DNA from: Engraulis encrasicolus
Lineage: Eukaryota > Chordata > Actinopteri > Clupeiformes > Engraulidae
Direction: 5' to 3'
NCBI RefSeq assembly: GCF_034702125.1
Contig: NC_085869.1
Span: 18,859,677 to 18,923,676 of the forward strand
Length of the DNA stretch: 64,000 nt
The notes beneath the pieces were generated by a model. The model did no database searches, was not told the origin of the DNA, and was given only the letters and a program-made list of their open reading frames with translations. Shown here one piece after another: positions 20,340 through 64,000 of this stretch. The position numbers and the translations under genes were made by a program. Numbering within the stretch: position 1 is the first letter of the stretch; the number at the start of each line of letters is the position of its first letter.

Positions 20340-22986
20340 TACTTCTATGTACACCAATTCCTCAGAACAGTCTCAAAAGGCTGGGCAACATTGCATTGCA
20401 GCCTATAGGATTCTTATGTTTAGGATTTCAAGGACATATCTATTTTCAGTAGGCTCCTGATTCTTTTCCATAATATTGTATGTCATATAAACAATTTTAC
20501 TAAATAGAATGATCACAGAGGATTATAATTGCTGTGCTAAAAGCAAGCCTCTCAAGTATAGAAATTACTTGCTGATATTTTATAGACTAATTTGAGAGGA
20601 AATGGAAATGTGTTACTCAATATAAATCAAGGGCAGCACAGGCCCTGCCGTGGCCAACCGGTAGGCGGTCGTCTATCATGCGGCTGACCCGGGTTTGATT
20701 CCCAGCCCAGGTCCTTTGCCGACCCTCCCCGTCTCTCTCCCCATTTTCCCCTCCAAGGAATGCACCCCAACATTGGCGAGATTTGGGCCAAAGGGGGCGC
20801 TGCAGTTCCTTCTGTTGCCGTGGCGACTTTGGCAAGTTTACTGCTTGGCCCCGCATTGCTGCTTGCAGCTATATTTTGTTTAAATGTTTCTGTCGTGTGG
20901 TTTTGGACACGGGTCTGTCTGACAAATTAACCTCAATCTATGCGTTCAAGCTGAGGAAAATAGCAGTCTCTGTCTTTGGGTGTGCCTCCAACAGAAGTCA
21001 TCAGATGCTCCCTGAAGATGGCTTTATTTACATTATTACATTACATTACACTTAGCTGACACTTTTTTTTTTAATCCAAAGCTACTCACAGATATGACCA
21101 ACTATGGGCTACAGTCCCTGGAGCAATGTTGGGTTAGATGCCTTGCTCAAGGCTACTTCAGCCGACAGAATTCCGACCCCCAAACCCTGTTTCACACGAA
21201 CATCGTATCGATGGTCAATGGGCGGCTCCGACAAAATAGAACTCGTCTCTAATCGCCAGCCGACATCCGCAAATGTCCGCGGACATCGGCGCCAGTGTGC
21301 GGGGCTCTATTGAAAACAATGGAATCAAACTTGTGGAGCAGTGCTCAGCACTTTGTCGGCGCCGATGTGCGGAGGCTCTTACACCACTGCTGCCCACAGC
21401 TTCAGGCTGTAATACACCTGTGTAACCTGGACATGGTGCATTTTAGAGAAGAGAATAAGAAAGAGAGTGCAGACTGGCCAGGGCTCTAAATCAACTTTGT
21501 TTCATCACCAGCCAAAATGGCCAGTGGATCTTACTAGCCAAACACACAGTCACTAATGGGTCAAAATTTCACCAGCATTTGGCCGGTTGGCTGGTGTTAA
21601 TTTAGAGCCCTGAGTCTGGCAAATTAACTGAACTGAATTGATTCCATTGGTGCAGGAGCTGGCTCTGCAGAGGTCGTGGCACTTCCCTGAGTACGTGGTG
21701 GTGAATGAGTCGGGCCCCTGTCACAACAAACACTTCTCAGTCACATGCAGGCTAGAGAACCTCGTCCAGACGGGTAAGACCTCTGCTGCTACTCTTGGGT
21801 GCATTTCTCGAAACCAACGTTGCTAACTAAGTTAGCTACTTTGCTGTTTGCAATACAATTTCCCATTGACAACTACCCAAGTTGCTAACTGGCTAACAAC
21901 TGCGCTTTCAAGAAACGCACCCCTGCCCTATGACGGCAAAGTGCAGTAACTACACCGAGAATGAAACTGAGAAAAAGGCCTTCTATTCAAAGTATTCATA
22001 TTCGGTTAGATATTGCAGTTACTGCAAACTTGACATAGCAATAACTCTAAAACGGGACCCATTTGGACCAAAAGACTTTGTCACAAGATAAAGGAGGGTT
22101 TATGAAGACTATTTTCAGTCTAAACTCAATTTTGGCAACACATGTAGTTACAGCTCTCTACCTTTGTAGGGCAATACTGTGGGTGAATGTTAGGATGTTA
22201 AGTGTTAATACGAAACCTTTGACATTTTTCTTTTCATGGTCAAGTGTGTAAGAAAGGACTGAAGACTGTGTTGTTCTGTTTTGCTCTTTTTGTTGGTTAG
22301 CTTATTTCATTGTTTGGGCCACGTGATGTGCAAGTTCTCTGAGGAAACAGATGTTGACTTAAATATTTGTGCATATATTAGGGGTCGGTACTTCAAAGAA
22401 ACTGGCCAAAAAAGATGCAGCTGAGAAAATCCTAGAGAAACTACAGGGCCTGTCGGGCTGTGGTGAAGTTACATGGGTATGTTATGTCCTTCTTTTTCTT
22501 CCTTTCTTTGAAATATTCACTTTGAAATGTGTTTGACTTGTGCTTGACGACAGCTCCCTTTATTCCCATAGTCACCTAAACCTATAGTCTACTTGGAAAG
22601 CTTGAGGCACTCTACAAGCGAGAAGATCGCCCAGCTGCGGAGGACTCACCTCAGCATCCCCAACACAGATTACGTGGACATGATGCAGGCCATATCTCAA
22701 GACCAGGGCTTTGAGGTCATCTACCACAACATAGGTGAGTGACTGACCGCTCCCTGCTTTGGAAGGGGAATGCTGCATACAATGGTTATCTGGAAATGTC
22801 TCTGATCATCTGTGATTGTGATTGGCAGATGAGCTGACGGTGAACGGGCAGTACCAGTGTCTAGTGCAGCTGTCCACTATGCCAGTGACTGTGTGCCACG
22901 GGATGGGGGTCACCTGTAGCAACGCACAGAACGACGCAGCACACAGCGCCCTGCAGTATCTGAAGATCGTGTCCACTATGAAATGA
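13771..22986 (+). CDS. prkra: prkra (PACT), dsRNA-binding activator of PKR / Dicer partner
   Basis: Eight exons join cleanly: 13771-13784, 15632-15804, 16831-16912, 18706-18781, 21656-21773, 22382-22476, 22572-22734 and 22829-22986. They give 292 aa. There are three dsRNA-binding domains: about residues 17-84 ([11 protein letters not shown] ... [14 protein letters not shown]), 109-176 (NPVGVLQELA ... [15 protein letters not shown]), and a C-terminal type-B domain at about 222-290 ([10 protein letters not shown] ... [10 protein letters not shown]). The first two keep the KKxAK RNA-binding signature. The third lacks it, as in the family, where it mediates protein contacts with PKR or Dicer. SIPNTDY and the third domain favour PRKRA over TARBP2. 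Human Ser246 and Ser287 appear replaced (Gln225, Met266). An in-frame ATG at 13762 could add three residues. The last exon is followed by AATAAA at 23081. Confidence 0.93.
14090..15235. mobile_element. hAT-like element, 1146 bp, in prkra intron 1
   Basis: Termini are CAGGGGTCGGGAACC and ...GGTTCCCGACCCCTG. A perfect 8-bp target duplication, ctgtaggc, lies at 14082-14089 and 15236-15243. Subterminal 'gagagccat / gagccacatg' words recur at both ends. No intact transposase frame is seen. Confidence 0.92.
15632..15804 (+). CDS. prkra: prkra exon 2: most of dsRBD1
   Basis: Acceptor ttttgtattccag, donor gtcagt. It encodes [20 protein letters not shown] and onward to [23 protein letters not shown] is the hallmark start of PACT/TRBP dsRBD1. 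Confidence 0.95.
15890..16080 (-). pseudogene. LINE ORF2 C-terminal fossil
   Basis: The minus-strand translation carries [17 protein letters not shown] and, after a frameshift, FKAKLKTHM. This matches the common 'AP.LWNSLP...FKSxLKTHLF' end of non-LTR retrotransposon ORF2 proteins. The following about 450 bp (to roughly 16560) looks like related degenerate repeat. It is not a gene. Confidence 0.6.
16831..16912 (+). CDS. prkra: prkra exon 3: end of dsRBD1
   Basis: Acceptor cttatccccaag, donor gtaaga. [20 protein letters not shown] and onward to REPGVL. Contains the KKAAK RNA-binding loop. Confidence 0.95.
17019..17297. mobile_element. hAT-like non-autonomous element
   Basis: Starts CAGGGACGGATCTAG and ends ...AGTCCGCCTCTG. 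A perfect 8-bp target duplication, agctcgac, lies at 17011-17018 and 17298-17305. The interior includes ggccctaggcaattgcctag. Confidence 0.88.
17497..18170. mobile_element. DNA transposon / MITE, GGGGCCTCATTTATCA ends
   Basis: The left end ggggcctcatttatca is inverted as tgataaatgaggccc at the right. The 674 bp have no transposase frame. The target duplication is not clear. Confidence 0.75.
18706..18781 (+). CDS. prkra: prkra exon 4: inter-domain linker and start of dsRBD2
   Basis: Acceptor ctcctttgtag, donor gtatgt. [20 protein letters not shown] then VGVLQ. NPVGVLQE aligns with the NPIGSLQE start of dsRBD2. Confidence 0.92.
18836..19019. mobile_element. hAT-like non-autonomous element
   Basis: Ends CAGGGTTCTAAATG and ...TTTCGAGCCCTG. 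The interior has cca(a)ctggccaa and tggctggt words shared with 21479-21612. Target duplication is weak. Confidence 0.6.
20129..20338. repeat. (GGGAGA)n followed by (CA)n microsatellites
   Basis: A polypurine run at 20140-20224 is followed by about 35 CA units at 20269-20338 in prkra intron 4. Confidence 0.95.
20644..20760 (+). repeat. tRNA-derived SINE fragment
   Basis: gccctgccgtggccaaccgg and a box-B-like gggtttgattcc are followed by gtcctttgccgaccctcccc. Same family as the minus-strand copy at 29741-29899. Confidence 0.7.
21479..21612. mobile_element. hAT-like non-autonomous element
   Basis: Ends CAGGGCTCTAAAT and ATTTAGAGCCCTG. Flanks agactggc/agtctggc (7 of 8). It lies 43 bp before prkra exon 5. 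Confidence 0.82.
21656..21773 (+). CDS. prkra: prkra exon 5: dsRBD2
   Basis: Acceptor cattggtgcag, donor gtaaga. [20 protein letters not shown] and onward to RLENLVQT. Matches the 'ELAIHHGWRLPEYT' region. Confidence 0.95.
21797..21923. repeat. Palindromic MITE, gggtgcatttctcg ends
   Basis: Near-perfect foldback: gggtgcatttctcg at the left and aagaaacgcaccc at the right, with gttgctaact-type arms. Two relatives lie at 46170-46290 and 59020-59147. Confidence 0.8.
22382..22476 (+). CDS. prkra: prkra exon 6: end of dsRBD2
   Basis: Acceptor gcatatattag, donor gtatgt. [20 protein letters not shown] and onward to GCGEVTW. Contains the KKLAK RNA-binding signature. Confidence 0.95.
22572..22734 (+). 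CDS. prkra: prkra exon 7: linker into dsRBD3
   Basis: Acceptor ttattcccatag, donor gtgagt. [20 protein letters not shown], then [12 protein letters not shown] and [10 protein letters not shown]. The position equivalent to human Ser246 is Gln (codon 22686-22688). Confidence 0.95.
22829..22986 (+). CDS. prkra: prkra exon 8: dsRBD3 and stop
   Basis: Acceptor tgattggcag. [20 protein letters not shown], then [15 protein letters not shown] and TGA at 22984-22986. The human Ser287 position is Met (22903-22905). Confidence 0.95.
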
Positions 22987-23080
22987 GTTACTTTGTTCAT
23001 ACACCACACACATTCTAAGCTCACACCACACCAGCATTTTGCCTTATTACATCATTGTGTGTGGCTATTTTTTTTAAAAA

Positions 23081-23086
23081 AATAAA
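23081..23086 (+). terminator. prkra polyadenylation signal (candidate)
   Basis: AATAAA lies 95 bp after the stop codon. A second AATAAA at 23571-23576 could serve a longer 3' UTR. Confidence 0.55.
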
Positions 23087-23851
23087 TTGTATTTCTGGTC
23101 CAAAAGCTATATATTATGACAAAAAGTTCCCAATATAGTCCTACGCACAACTGGCATCTTAATACATAGAAAGAAATATGCATAGAAATAATGTGTTTTA
23201 AAATCGTTCACTGAGGATAATTTCTGTCTGGAGTACATCTGTACAGTACAGTAGGTGCTATATAAAGTCAGTGTTAAAAGGACATGCTGTAGACATCAAC
23301 ATAATCTATGCCTGCTAAGCTTGTGTTAATTATGAAACTCATAAAAGTGGCTCATCATGATCTATAGTTAAACCGTGCTCTGTTAAGTTAACAACATGCA
23401 GATTAGTCCATATGTGAAACACATTTGTCATTAACTGACCGTGCTGACTGAACTACAATATTCTGATCTGAAATATTTGTGGTTCTCACTGGAAGTTGGT
23501 TAAAAAAAGTAAATCCTTTTACAAAAAAGTGGTAATATGAAGGCACCTTTATCTCAACTTACATAGCTTTAATAAATGGGCTAGTCTATAGGTTTATTTA
23601 TTGTTTGATATGTACCTTTTTATGTTCAAGTGACCTCTTTTAGTAACATTTTAACGTGTTTATGTTTGGAAGATAGAAAATTATGTGTGCACATCCTTTT
23701 TTTTAGTTGAATAAAAGTTTGGTTTCTGGACTCTGAAATTTGTATGTTGATAATATCATCTTCAATCAATTCAAACGTATAGTGTACTGTATACCACATT
23801 ATTATACTCGGTCTACCTTCAATGTTCATAAAAATGAAGATGAAAACTATA

Positions 23852-24518
23852 TTAAAGGGACACTGTGCAGGAAATGGTTAAAAAAGGTACTGCAACTATG
23901 CTGGTCATTGAAACTGTGTTGCCTATTGCCAAATTTGACAATTCCATGACAGATTACTAAGTAATAAACTAATATATTCTAGTATGGCCCAAGTACAGTC
24001 ATTTTTGCAGCTAAAAATGACTATTTCTGGAAATTCACAATGGCGGACCATGGAGAAGATACCTCCAGAGATACTCTAGACAGAGATAAGTCATTTCAGT
24101 TCATTTCTGGTATCCACTTTCTGTAGGGTGAACGCCCCTTTAGGAGACCTTCGGTTAGGAGACCTTCGGAGTCCTCAGGTTGAGAATAAATGGAGTCCCC
24201 TTAGCACTGTAGATGGCGGTAGCGCATTTCTTGTGCAAACACCTCAAAAATAGAAGAAGAAGGAGGGGACAACACCCCCTTAGGAGACCCAACTTGAGCA
24301 CACACTTTTGCATTGGGTGGGCGGGTTTCGAAGCCTCTTTATTACTCCACCCTCTTTGATCCCCCTTTTCATGTATGAAAATTGCAATTTTTCCAGTCAT
24401 AATGAATACTTAGAATTTCACGGTAGTGGTAAATATTCATGAAAAAGGTAACATTAGTGAATGGGTAGCATGAATTCTGGAAATAAACAACTGAAAATCT
24501 CACACAGTGTCCCTTTAA
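23852..24518. mobile_element. TTAA-flanked (piggyBac-type) element, copy 1
   Basis: TTAA then agggacactgtgcagg at the left, and cacacagtgtccct then TTAA at the right. The interior contains gcggaccatggagaag and gtaacattagtgaatggg, shared with copies at about 31264, 46640 and 59948. It carries a nested stretch at 24130-24300. Confidence 0.8.
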
Positions 24519-27500
24519 AGATGAAAAATTACAGTACAGTTCAATATTGAAGTTAAGTACAGTAGTAGAGTTTAGATAATGACTGGCTGCAGGTAGCAAA
24601 GGTGAGGTACGGTAAGCCTACTCTGGCTTTGAATAGTGATCTATAGTTTTTAATACAGTAGCTTTGAAACATGGTCTGTGTGTGCTCTCCAATACAACAA
24701 CAGGAGGCCTTCTTTGTTTTCTATAGTCGTCTTTTATAGTAGAACAAGCACTATGTAGCAGCAGTGTACAGTGTCGATGGAAAGATATGTTCTTGTACAA
24801 TTGCACTTCTTCAGAGGGAACCCATCGTTAGAGGAAATGATGTAACTAAGATGGTAGCCCAGCACAACACACAGTGGTGCAAGCCTGGGGAGGGGAGGGA
24901 AAAAAAAAACTTGAAAACGCCTTATTAAAGGCAAAACAATAAAACAAAAATTCAAATTATTCAGTAAGGCATTTACAACATTCATTGGCAGGCTATGTCT
25001 TTTTTTTAACACATGCAGATATAAGAAATAGTAGATAGATGTCTTTTTAACGAGACTCAAAATCCCATAGCATAGCTCTAAGTAAACCAAGAACAACTGC
25101 ATTAGGAATTTTCAGATGTCAGATACAGGAAACTATGATGCTAAAATGTTTCAAAATAGATTTTTTTTGATCTGGGCACCAACATTTAACCATCCTATAA
25201 AGTGTTTATTACAGCGGTTCAACTGAACTCCAATAAATATGTTACCACGGCCACACCATCCTGCGCCAAGACTAATGCCACTAAATGGCAAAACACCCTG
25301 ATTTTTCTAGACATTATCGTGACTACTGACAGCCAGTAATCTGTGTACTGACTCCATGGAGAGCCAGAACACACACACAAATAAAAAAAAGAACATTACA
25401 GAGTGATGAGTACAGTAACATAGACAGTTAGCTGTCTCTTATGTACTCAGTGATTAAGTACATACACTTACACAAATATAAGTACACTGGATGGAATAGG
25501 CCGGAGGTCCCTTTCAGTTCGCAAGGAAAGTGGTTCAAAACCTACTGTATGAACGGTGGCTGCACTACTGGGAGGATTTGTGTTACTGTGATATCTGTCA
25601 TTTTGGGGGCAAAGAGAGTTCAAGTCCAGCTTTGTTCATCTCAGTATTTCAGACGACGGTGAATTGAATTGAAAAGCGGAAAAGCTATATACTATAATAT
25701 ATGCGGTAGTGTTAGCTGAGAAAGTAAAACTCTTGTTATTATAGTCATGATATTGTGTGGTCAAGACTGTTCAGAAAAATGTGTTAAGGCACAGCAAGTT
25801 GAGCTGATGCAGGGAATATAATATATCATAGCACAGTGAGCGAGACACACTGTGTTGTGAAGCTGTTGGAATTGAGTGCTTAAAGCCACATTCCATTATT
25901 TCTGGAGATAAGCTCATTTTCCAACTCCCATTTAGTTAAATGAGTGAGTTTAACCATTTCCCTGTTCTTTAACTCTGGTGATGCAAATGCTACCTCCAAG
26001 CCAGCATACATCATTGAATCAAACAAAAAGCAATATCACCAGAGTCAGAGAACAGCTAGAAGAACCGGAGAATTATTTATCTGAAGGGGAGGTGGGAAAT
26101 CAGCTTATTTCCATGAATGGTGGGATGTCACTTCAACACACCAGGCTACTTCTCTACTAGTGTATGGTGTATTCAGCTTAAGGAGAGCACATTCTACAGG
26201 ACACAAGATGGTCTGTAACAACGCACACACGTCTGCAGCATAAATAATCATAATAGTAATAATAATAATAATAAAAGAAAATCTTGTTTACATCGCTTTC
26301 TTAGATGGGTGCATTTCGCCCAGCCTGTGTCAAACTGAGCAACTTGCCCAGGCATGTGTGAGAATTCTTAAGGAATGGTTCGGTAATGTACAGCCCAGCT
26401 GCCAATGGCTGTTGAGCAAGAGCAGAAACATAGTAATATAGGAGGCAGACAACAACAACATGGAATGGGGAAAGGAAAAGGCAAGGCAGTGATGATGATG
26501 ATGACGATGGTGATGAAGATGAAGAGATCTTTCATCCTGTACAGTGGTACGTTTGGTAACACCTTTTATCATGGCGATAAACTCTCCTGGAAACTCCCAT
26601 GTTATCTAACATTCAACATAACCATTTCTGTTATTCTGTTTTGAGTATTCTTTGTTCTTTGGCTTTTAAGGTTGTAAATTCTTATATTTTTTTTGTAAAA
26701 ACAAAAAAACAAAAGTCTTCCCTCCTTTCTGGTACTGCACTGAGTCAGTAGTACAGTGTGCTTGGACACATCTTGCATCATGTGGTTTTGTTCTGTTTCG
26801 CCAGCAGAGGGATGCAGTGTAACATAATTGTGTCCGGGTAGTGAGCTGCATTAAGATTCTTAAAGCTTGAATTGAACTGACAACTTCAACACCTATACTT
26901 ACATCCAGAAATTGCCAGACAACTTTTTTTACAATATGACCTTACTGTATTGAAGACCAATAAATGACCGAACAGAATTTTACGATGCTCGAAATGAGAT
27001 TCATATCTTGTTAAGATCTTAAAATCACACAAAGATCTGAGGCTATGCAAAGGGCGGGAGGCATATTCAGTTTAACACCACCCATTAGTTAGTTAGAAAG
27101 CATCAAAATATAAAGCGTAACTCCGAGAGCATTTCTGACAACAAACAGCAAAAAAAAAAAGTAAAAATGAATAGTCCTAATGTTCTGCGATTCTAGCACT
27201 AACGCTGGAATGCTGGAAAGCACTGTATGTGCATCATCTCTCAGATCAGTCCAGCAAAATCCCTTTTCTGAATCTCTGGGAACCCCATTGGGACAGGTGT
27301 CCCAAAGCCCAACCTCAAAATGTAAAAACCCTGCTGTCATAAATAATATTTGACCTAAACATTAACTGACCAGCTATTTGTACTGCACACACGTGTCATG
27401 CCCAAGACACCTAGATTGGCTACTGTACCTTGGGAAATCACCTGTGTCATACTGTAAGTGCACAAGCAGAGGGGATAAATGGCTGGGGTTTTTACTTTTT

Positions 27501-28582
27501 GACGCAGAGATTGAGAACTCTGGTGGGTAACTCCAGCACTGGGCACACATGACCACGGGCCACTTTCACTAGCCCGGGAACTCCCGTACTGCATTTAGTT
27601 CTACACAATCGTTCCAATCTGAAAGACAGTATGGAAACTTTGCTCAGAAACGGACCAGATCATGGTCAATGTCTCTGTCCAATCAGAGAGCAGGGCAGGG
27701 TGTCATCACACATCTATGGTCATAATGGCCAAGTATTCCGCTCCCTACAGAATTTACAGTAGACAGGTCACCAGACCTTTCACATCCTCACCAATCAGAT
27801 CAACAGCAACATTAATTCCAAGAGAGTAACAGCGATGATAGAAGTGCATGGACAAGGCTCAGTAAAGCCTGTGGGTGATAACACGTCTACTGGATACCTA
27901 CGTTGTATCGTTTTCTTTTCTTTGTGTGTGTTTTTTTTGTAATTATTTTTGTGTTTCTTTTCTTTTTTATATAAAAAATACCACTACTTTTCTTTTTCAG
28001 TCTACAAATGAGGTGACAAGTCAATTTCAGCATGATGCCAATGGAAGCTGCCTTCTAAACATGCATGATATAGTATTGTACTGTATAGTAGTTCACAGAG
28101 GCCTAACCTCAAACACGGTTCTAACCCATAGCACTGGTAACAAACCAAGAGATCTGTCCTATGGAAAGCTAAAAATGGCTGCGGTGGTAGGAAGCAAACT
28201 CTTGTCATAATAAGTATTTTGTGTTCTTTCTCTTTAAGGCAAGGAAATATTCAAAAGCCTGACAATGGTCTCGGGAGGGTTGGGTCTACTGTACGTGGTG
28301 GTCTTGTTAGACTGGCTGCTCTGACAACCCTCATACTGGCATGTTATTAGTTTTGTAGACCAGTCTGCATGACTGTGTAAAATGCTATTGGGGTGCTGCA
28401 GCGCCAGTGGCTGTGGTTTTTAAGATATCGCTCAGTTCTGCGGTCCGACACCACATGTTTTATGCATGTAGCATAGGACATAGGAGATCGTAGCTCTCCA
28501 CGTCATTGTGCATAGGTAAAGCTTCTTTTCGTCAGCGATGATGATATGTTGAGCGCAGGGGGGGAAGGCATCCGTCCGGGTG

Positions 28583-62904
<34,322 letters not shown>

Positions 62905-62909
62905 CTGGA

Positions 62910-63080
62910 ATACACAACAACAAACACAAGAAAATCACTAGTCCTGTAATATACAACAACAAACACAACAAGAAAATCACTAGTCCTGTAATATACAACA
63001 ACAAACACAACAAGAAAATCACTAGTCCTGTAATATACAACAACAAACACAACAAGAAAATCACTAGTCCTGTAATATAC
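62910..63080. repeat. 42-bp minisatellite
   Basis: Units of gtcctgtaatatacaacaac ... agaaaatcacta start at 62941, 62983, 63025 and 63067. Four near-identical copies lie directly upstream (transcript sense) of the exon 62801-62904 acceptor. Confidence 0.95.
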
Positions 63081-63082
63081 AA

Positions 63083-63290
63083 CAGTGTTTCCCAACCTTT
63101 TTTGTCTTACGTACCCCCTAAGCATCTTAGTTGTGCCATGAGTACCCCCTAATTTATGTTCTATATCGCTTTCTCTGTCCTAATATGACTGCTCCATTCA
63201 TTTGTTACAATAATAAACATTTTCCAAGTACCCCCTGCAGTGTGCTCGTGTACCCCTAGTGGTACACGTACCCCTGGTTGGGAAACACTG
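63083..63290. mobile_element. hAT-like element inserted in the minisatellite
   Basis: Ends CAGTGTTTCCCAACC and GGTTGGGAAACACTG. A perfect 8-bp duplication, atatacaa, lies at 63075-63082 and 63291-63298. Confidence 0.92.
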
Positions 63291-63311
63291 ATATACAACA
63301 ACAACATAGAC

Positions 63312-63350
63312 ACATCTACTGGACTGGCAGTGAGCAAGCTCTGTAATACA
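63312..63350 (-). pseudogene. Copy of the 5' edge of osbpl6 exon 62801-62904
   Basis: ggactggcagtgagcaagct ctgtaatacacaacaaca repeats the exon's first about 25 nt plus its acceptor (gtgtattacag on the minus strand). It can act only as a decoy acceptor; no donor follows. Confidence 0.7.
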
Positions 63351-63809
63351 CAACAACATAGTAGACACATCAACTGTTGGATTCCAGCTGACAGAGGTGT
63401 TGAATAGTGTGTTCTTTTATTTTTTTAATTAAAAAAAAAAAAAATTTAAGTCATAGAGTGTGGTGTCCAATTCTCGAATTAAGCCGGTTTATGTATAGTC
63501 ATCCTTTTGTCCACAGGCTCTCCATCATAGTCTCTGTCAAATCAGTTGTCAACACAACACACACACGCATAAACACACTGTGTGCACACGCACGCACGCA
63601 CGCACGCACGCACACACGCATTGTAGGCCTACACATGCATGCACACAAACAAATGGCTCTGAGCCTACAAAGGAACCACACGTCACTGGCTGAATCATTC
63701 ATGTCCTTTTCATTATTGAGGAGCGCAGGCCAGGTTTGGTCCCACTACACATCAGACAGAGGATTCCAGCTATGACGCTGCCCCGGTAGCGTGCTTAGAT
63801 AGTAGCCAC

Positions 63810-64000
63810 TAGGGCTGTAACTATACGGTCAACTTACGATTCGGTTCGTATCACGATCTTTGACCAACGGTTTGATACACTGCTCTATTTCTTAAATGTC
63901 TCCTTTTTTCACAAAATAATTATAAATGGTCATTTATAGGTAGAGCAGGTTACAAGTCGCTACTACGCGTCAAAAAAGTAGGAGGATTTGAAACGTGAAA
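63810..64000. mobile_element. hAT-like element, left end, cut by the window edge
   Basis: Starts tagggctgtaactatacgg, like 41169-41516. The right end is outside the window. Confidence 0.65.

Larger units (their letters stand above)
19105..20880. repeat. Composite interspersed repeat with nested insertions
   Basis: Begins ggggccaagcagcgaagctg and ends near ggccccgcattgctgcttgc agctata. The phrase gcgccaccagcaggtcaaa with following 'aacttttgaaccg' occurs twice (about 19310, 19750). A GA/CA microsatellite and a SINE fragment sit inside. This arrangement is a common fish repeat; no gene is seen. Confidence 0.5.
22987..28582. other. Gene-free interval between convergent prkra and osbpl6
   Basis: Tail-to-tail spacer of 5.6 kb that should hold both 3' UTRs. 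It contains one TTAA-flanked element (23852-24518). Otherwise it is AT-rich sequence without an open frame I would call. A minus-strand AATAAA (tttatt at 25206-25211) could end osbpl6, but this is unproven. Confidence 0.6.

Overview
The window is vertebrate nuclear DNA, most likely from a teleost fish. It carries spliced genes with GT-AG introns, coding exons scattered through repeat-rich introns, tRNA-derived SINEs ending in fish-type tails, many short hAT-like and TTAA-flanked DNA elements, and very long (CA)n and (GGAGA)n arrays. It is not bacterial: there are no operons and no CRISPR arrays. The species cannot be named from the sequence alone. Most long open frames are translations of simple repeats (HTHT, CVCV or SSPLL proteins) and are not genes.

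Four protein-coding genes can be assembled exon by exon with consistent splice phases. (1) Positions 57-8877, plus strand: a caspase-8 gene (casp8), 5'-truncated by the window edge. It holds the second death-effector domain and a complete caspase domain with intact His and Cys catalytic residues. (2) Positions 9459-12950, possibly to 13466, minus strand: flacc1 (ALS2CR12-like), a coiled-coil flagellar protein. Its N-terminus is unresolved. (3) Positions 13771-22986, plus strand: prkra (PACT), complete in eight exons, 292 aa, with three dsRNA-binding domains. (4) Positions 28583-62904, minus strand: osbpl6 (ORP6), an oxysterol-binding-protein-related gene. Its last 15 coding exons (638 codons) are present, including a canonical FFAT motif and the whole lipid-binding ORD. 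Its 5' part, including the PH domain, lies beyond the right edge.

Layout: casp8 and flacc1 converge. flacc1 and prkra are head to head across a gap of about 170 bp. prkra and osbpl6 are tail to tail across a 5.6-kb gene-free interval. As I remember the human map, CASP8-FLACC1 and OSBPL6-PRKRA are two neighbour pairs far apart on chromosome 2. Here they are joined into one block. The genes act in different processes (apoptosis, sperm flagellum, dsRNA/PKR signalling, ER-contact lipid transfer), so no shared pathway is implied.

The most unusual signal is in osbpl6 (28-64 kb). Several exon edges have been copied locally. A 57-nt partial exon duplicate with matching 1-1 splice phase lies at 47452-47508. 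A 46-bp minisatellite is built from the 3' end and splice donor of exon 44921-45174. A decoy copy of an exon 5' edge lies near 63.32 kb. These lie among polypurine/polypyrimidine arrays that elsewhere in the window have been duplicated together with 40-60 bp of neighbouring unique sequence. I regard this as the best candidate for something not yet described: simple-repeat-driven duplication of exon borders that seeds decoy splice sites and a possible new cassette exon.
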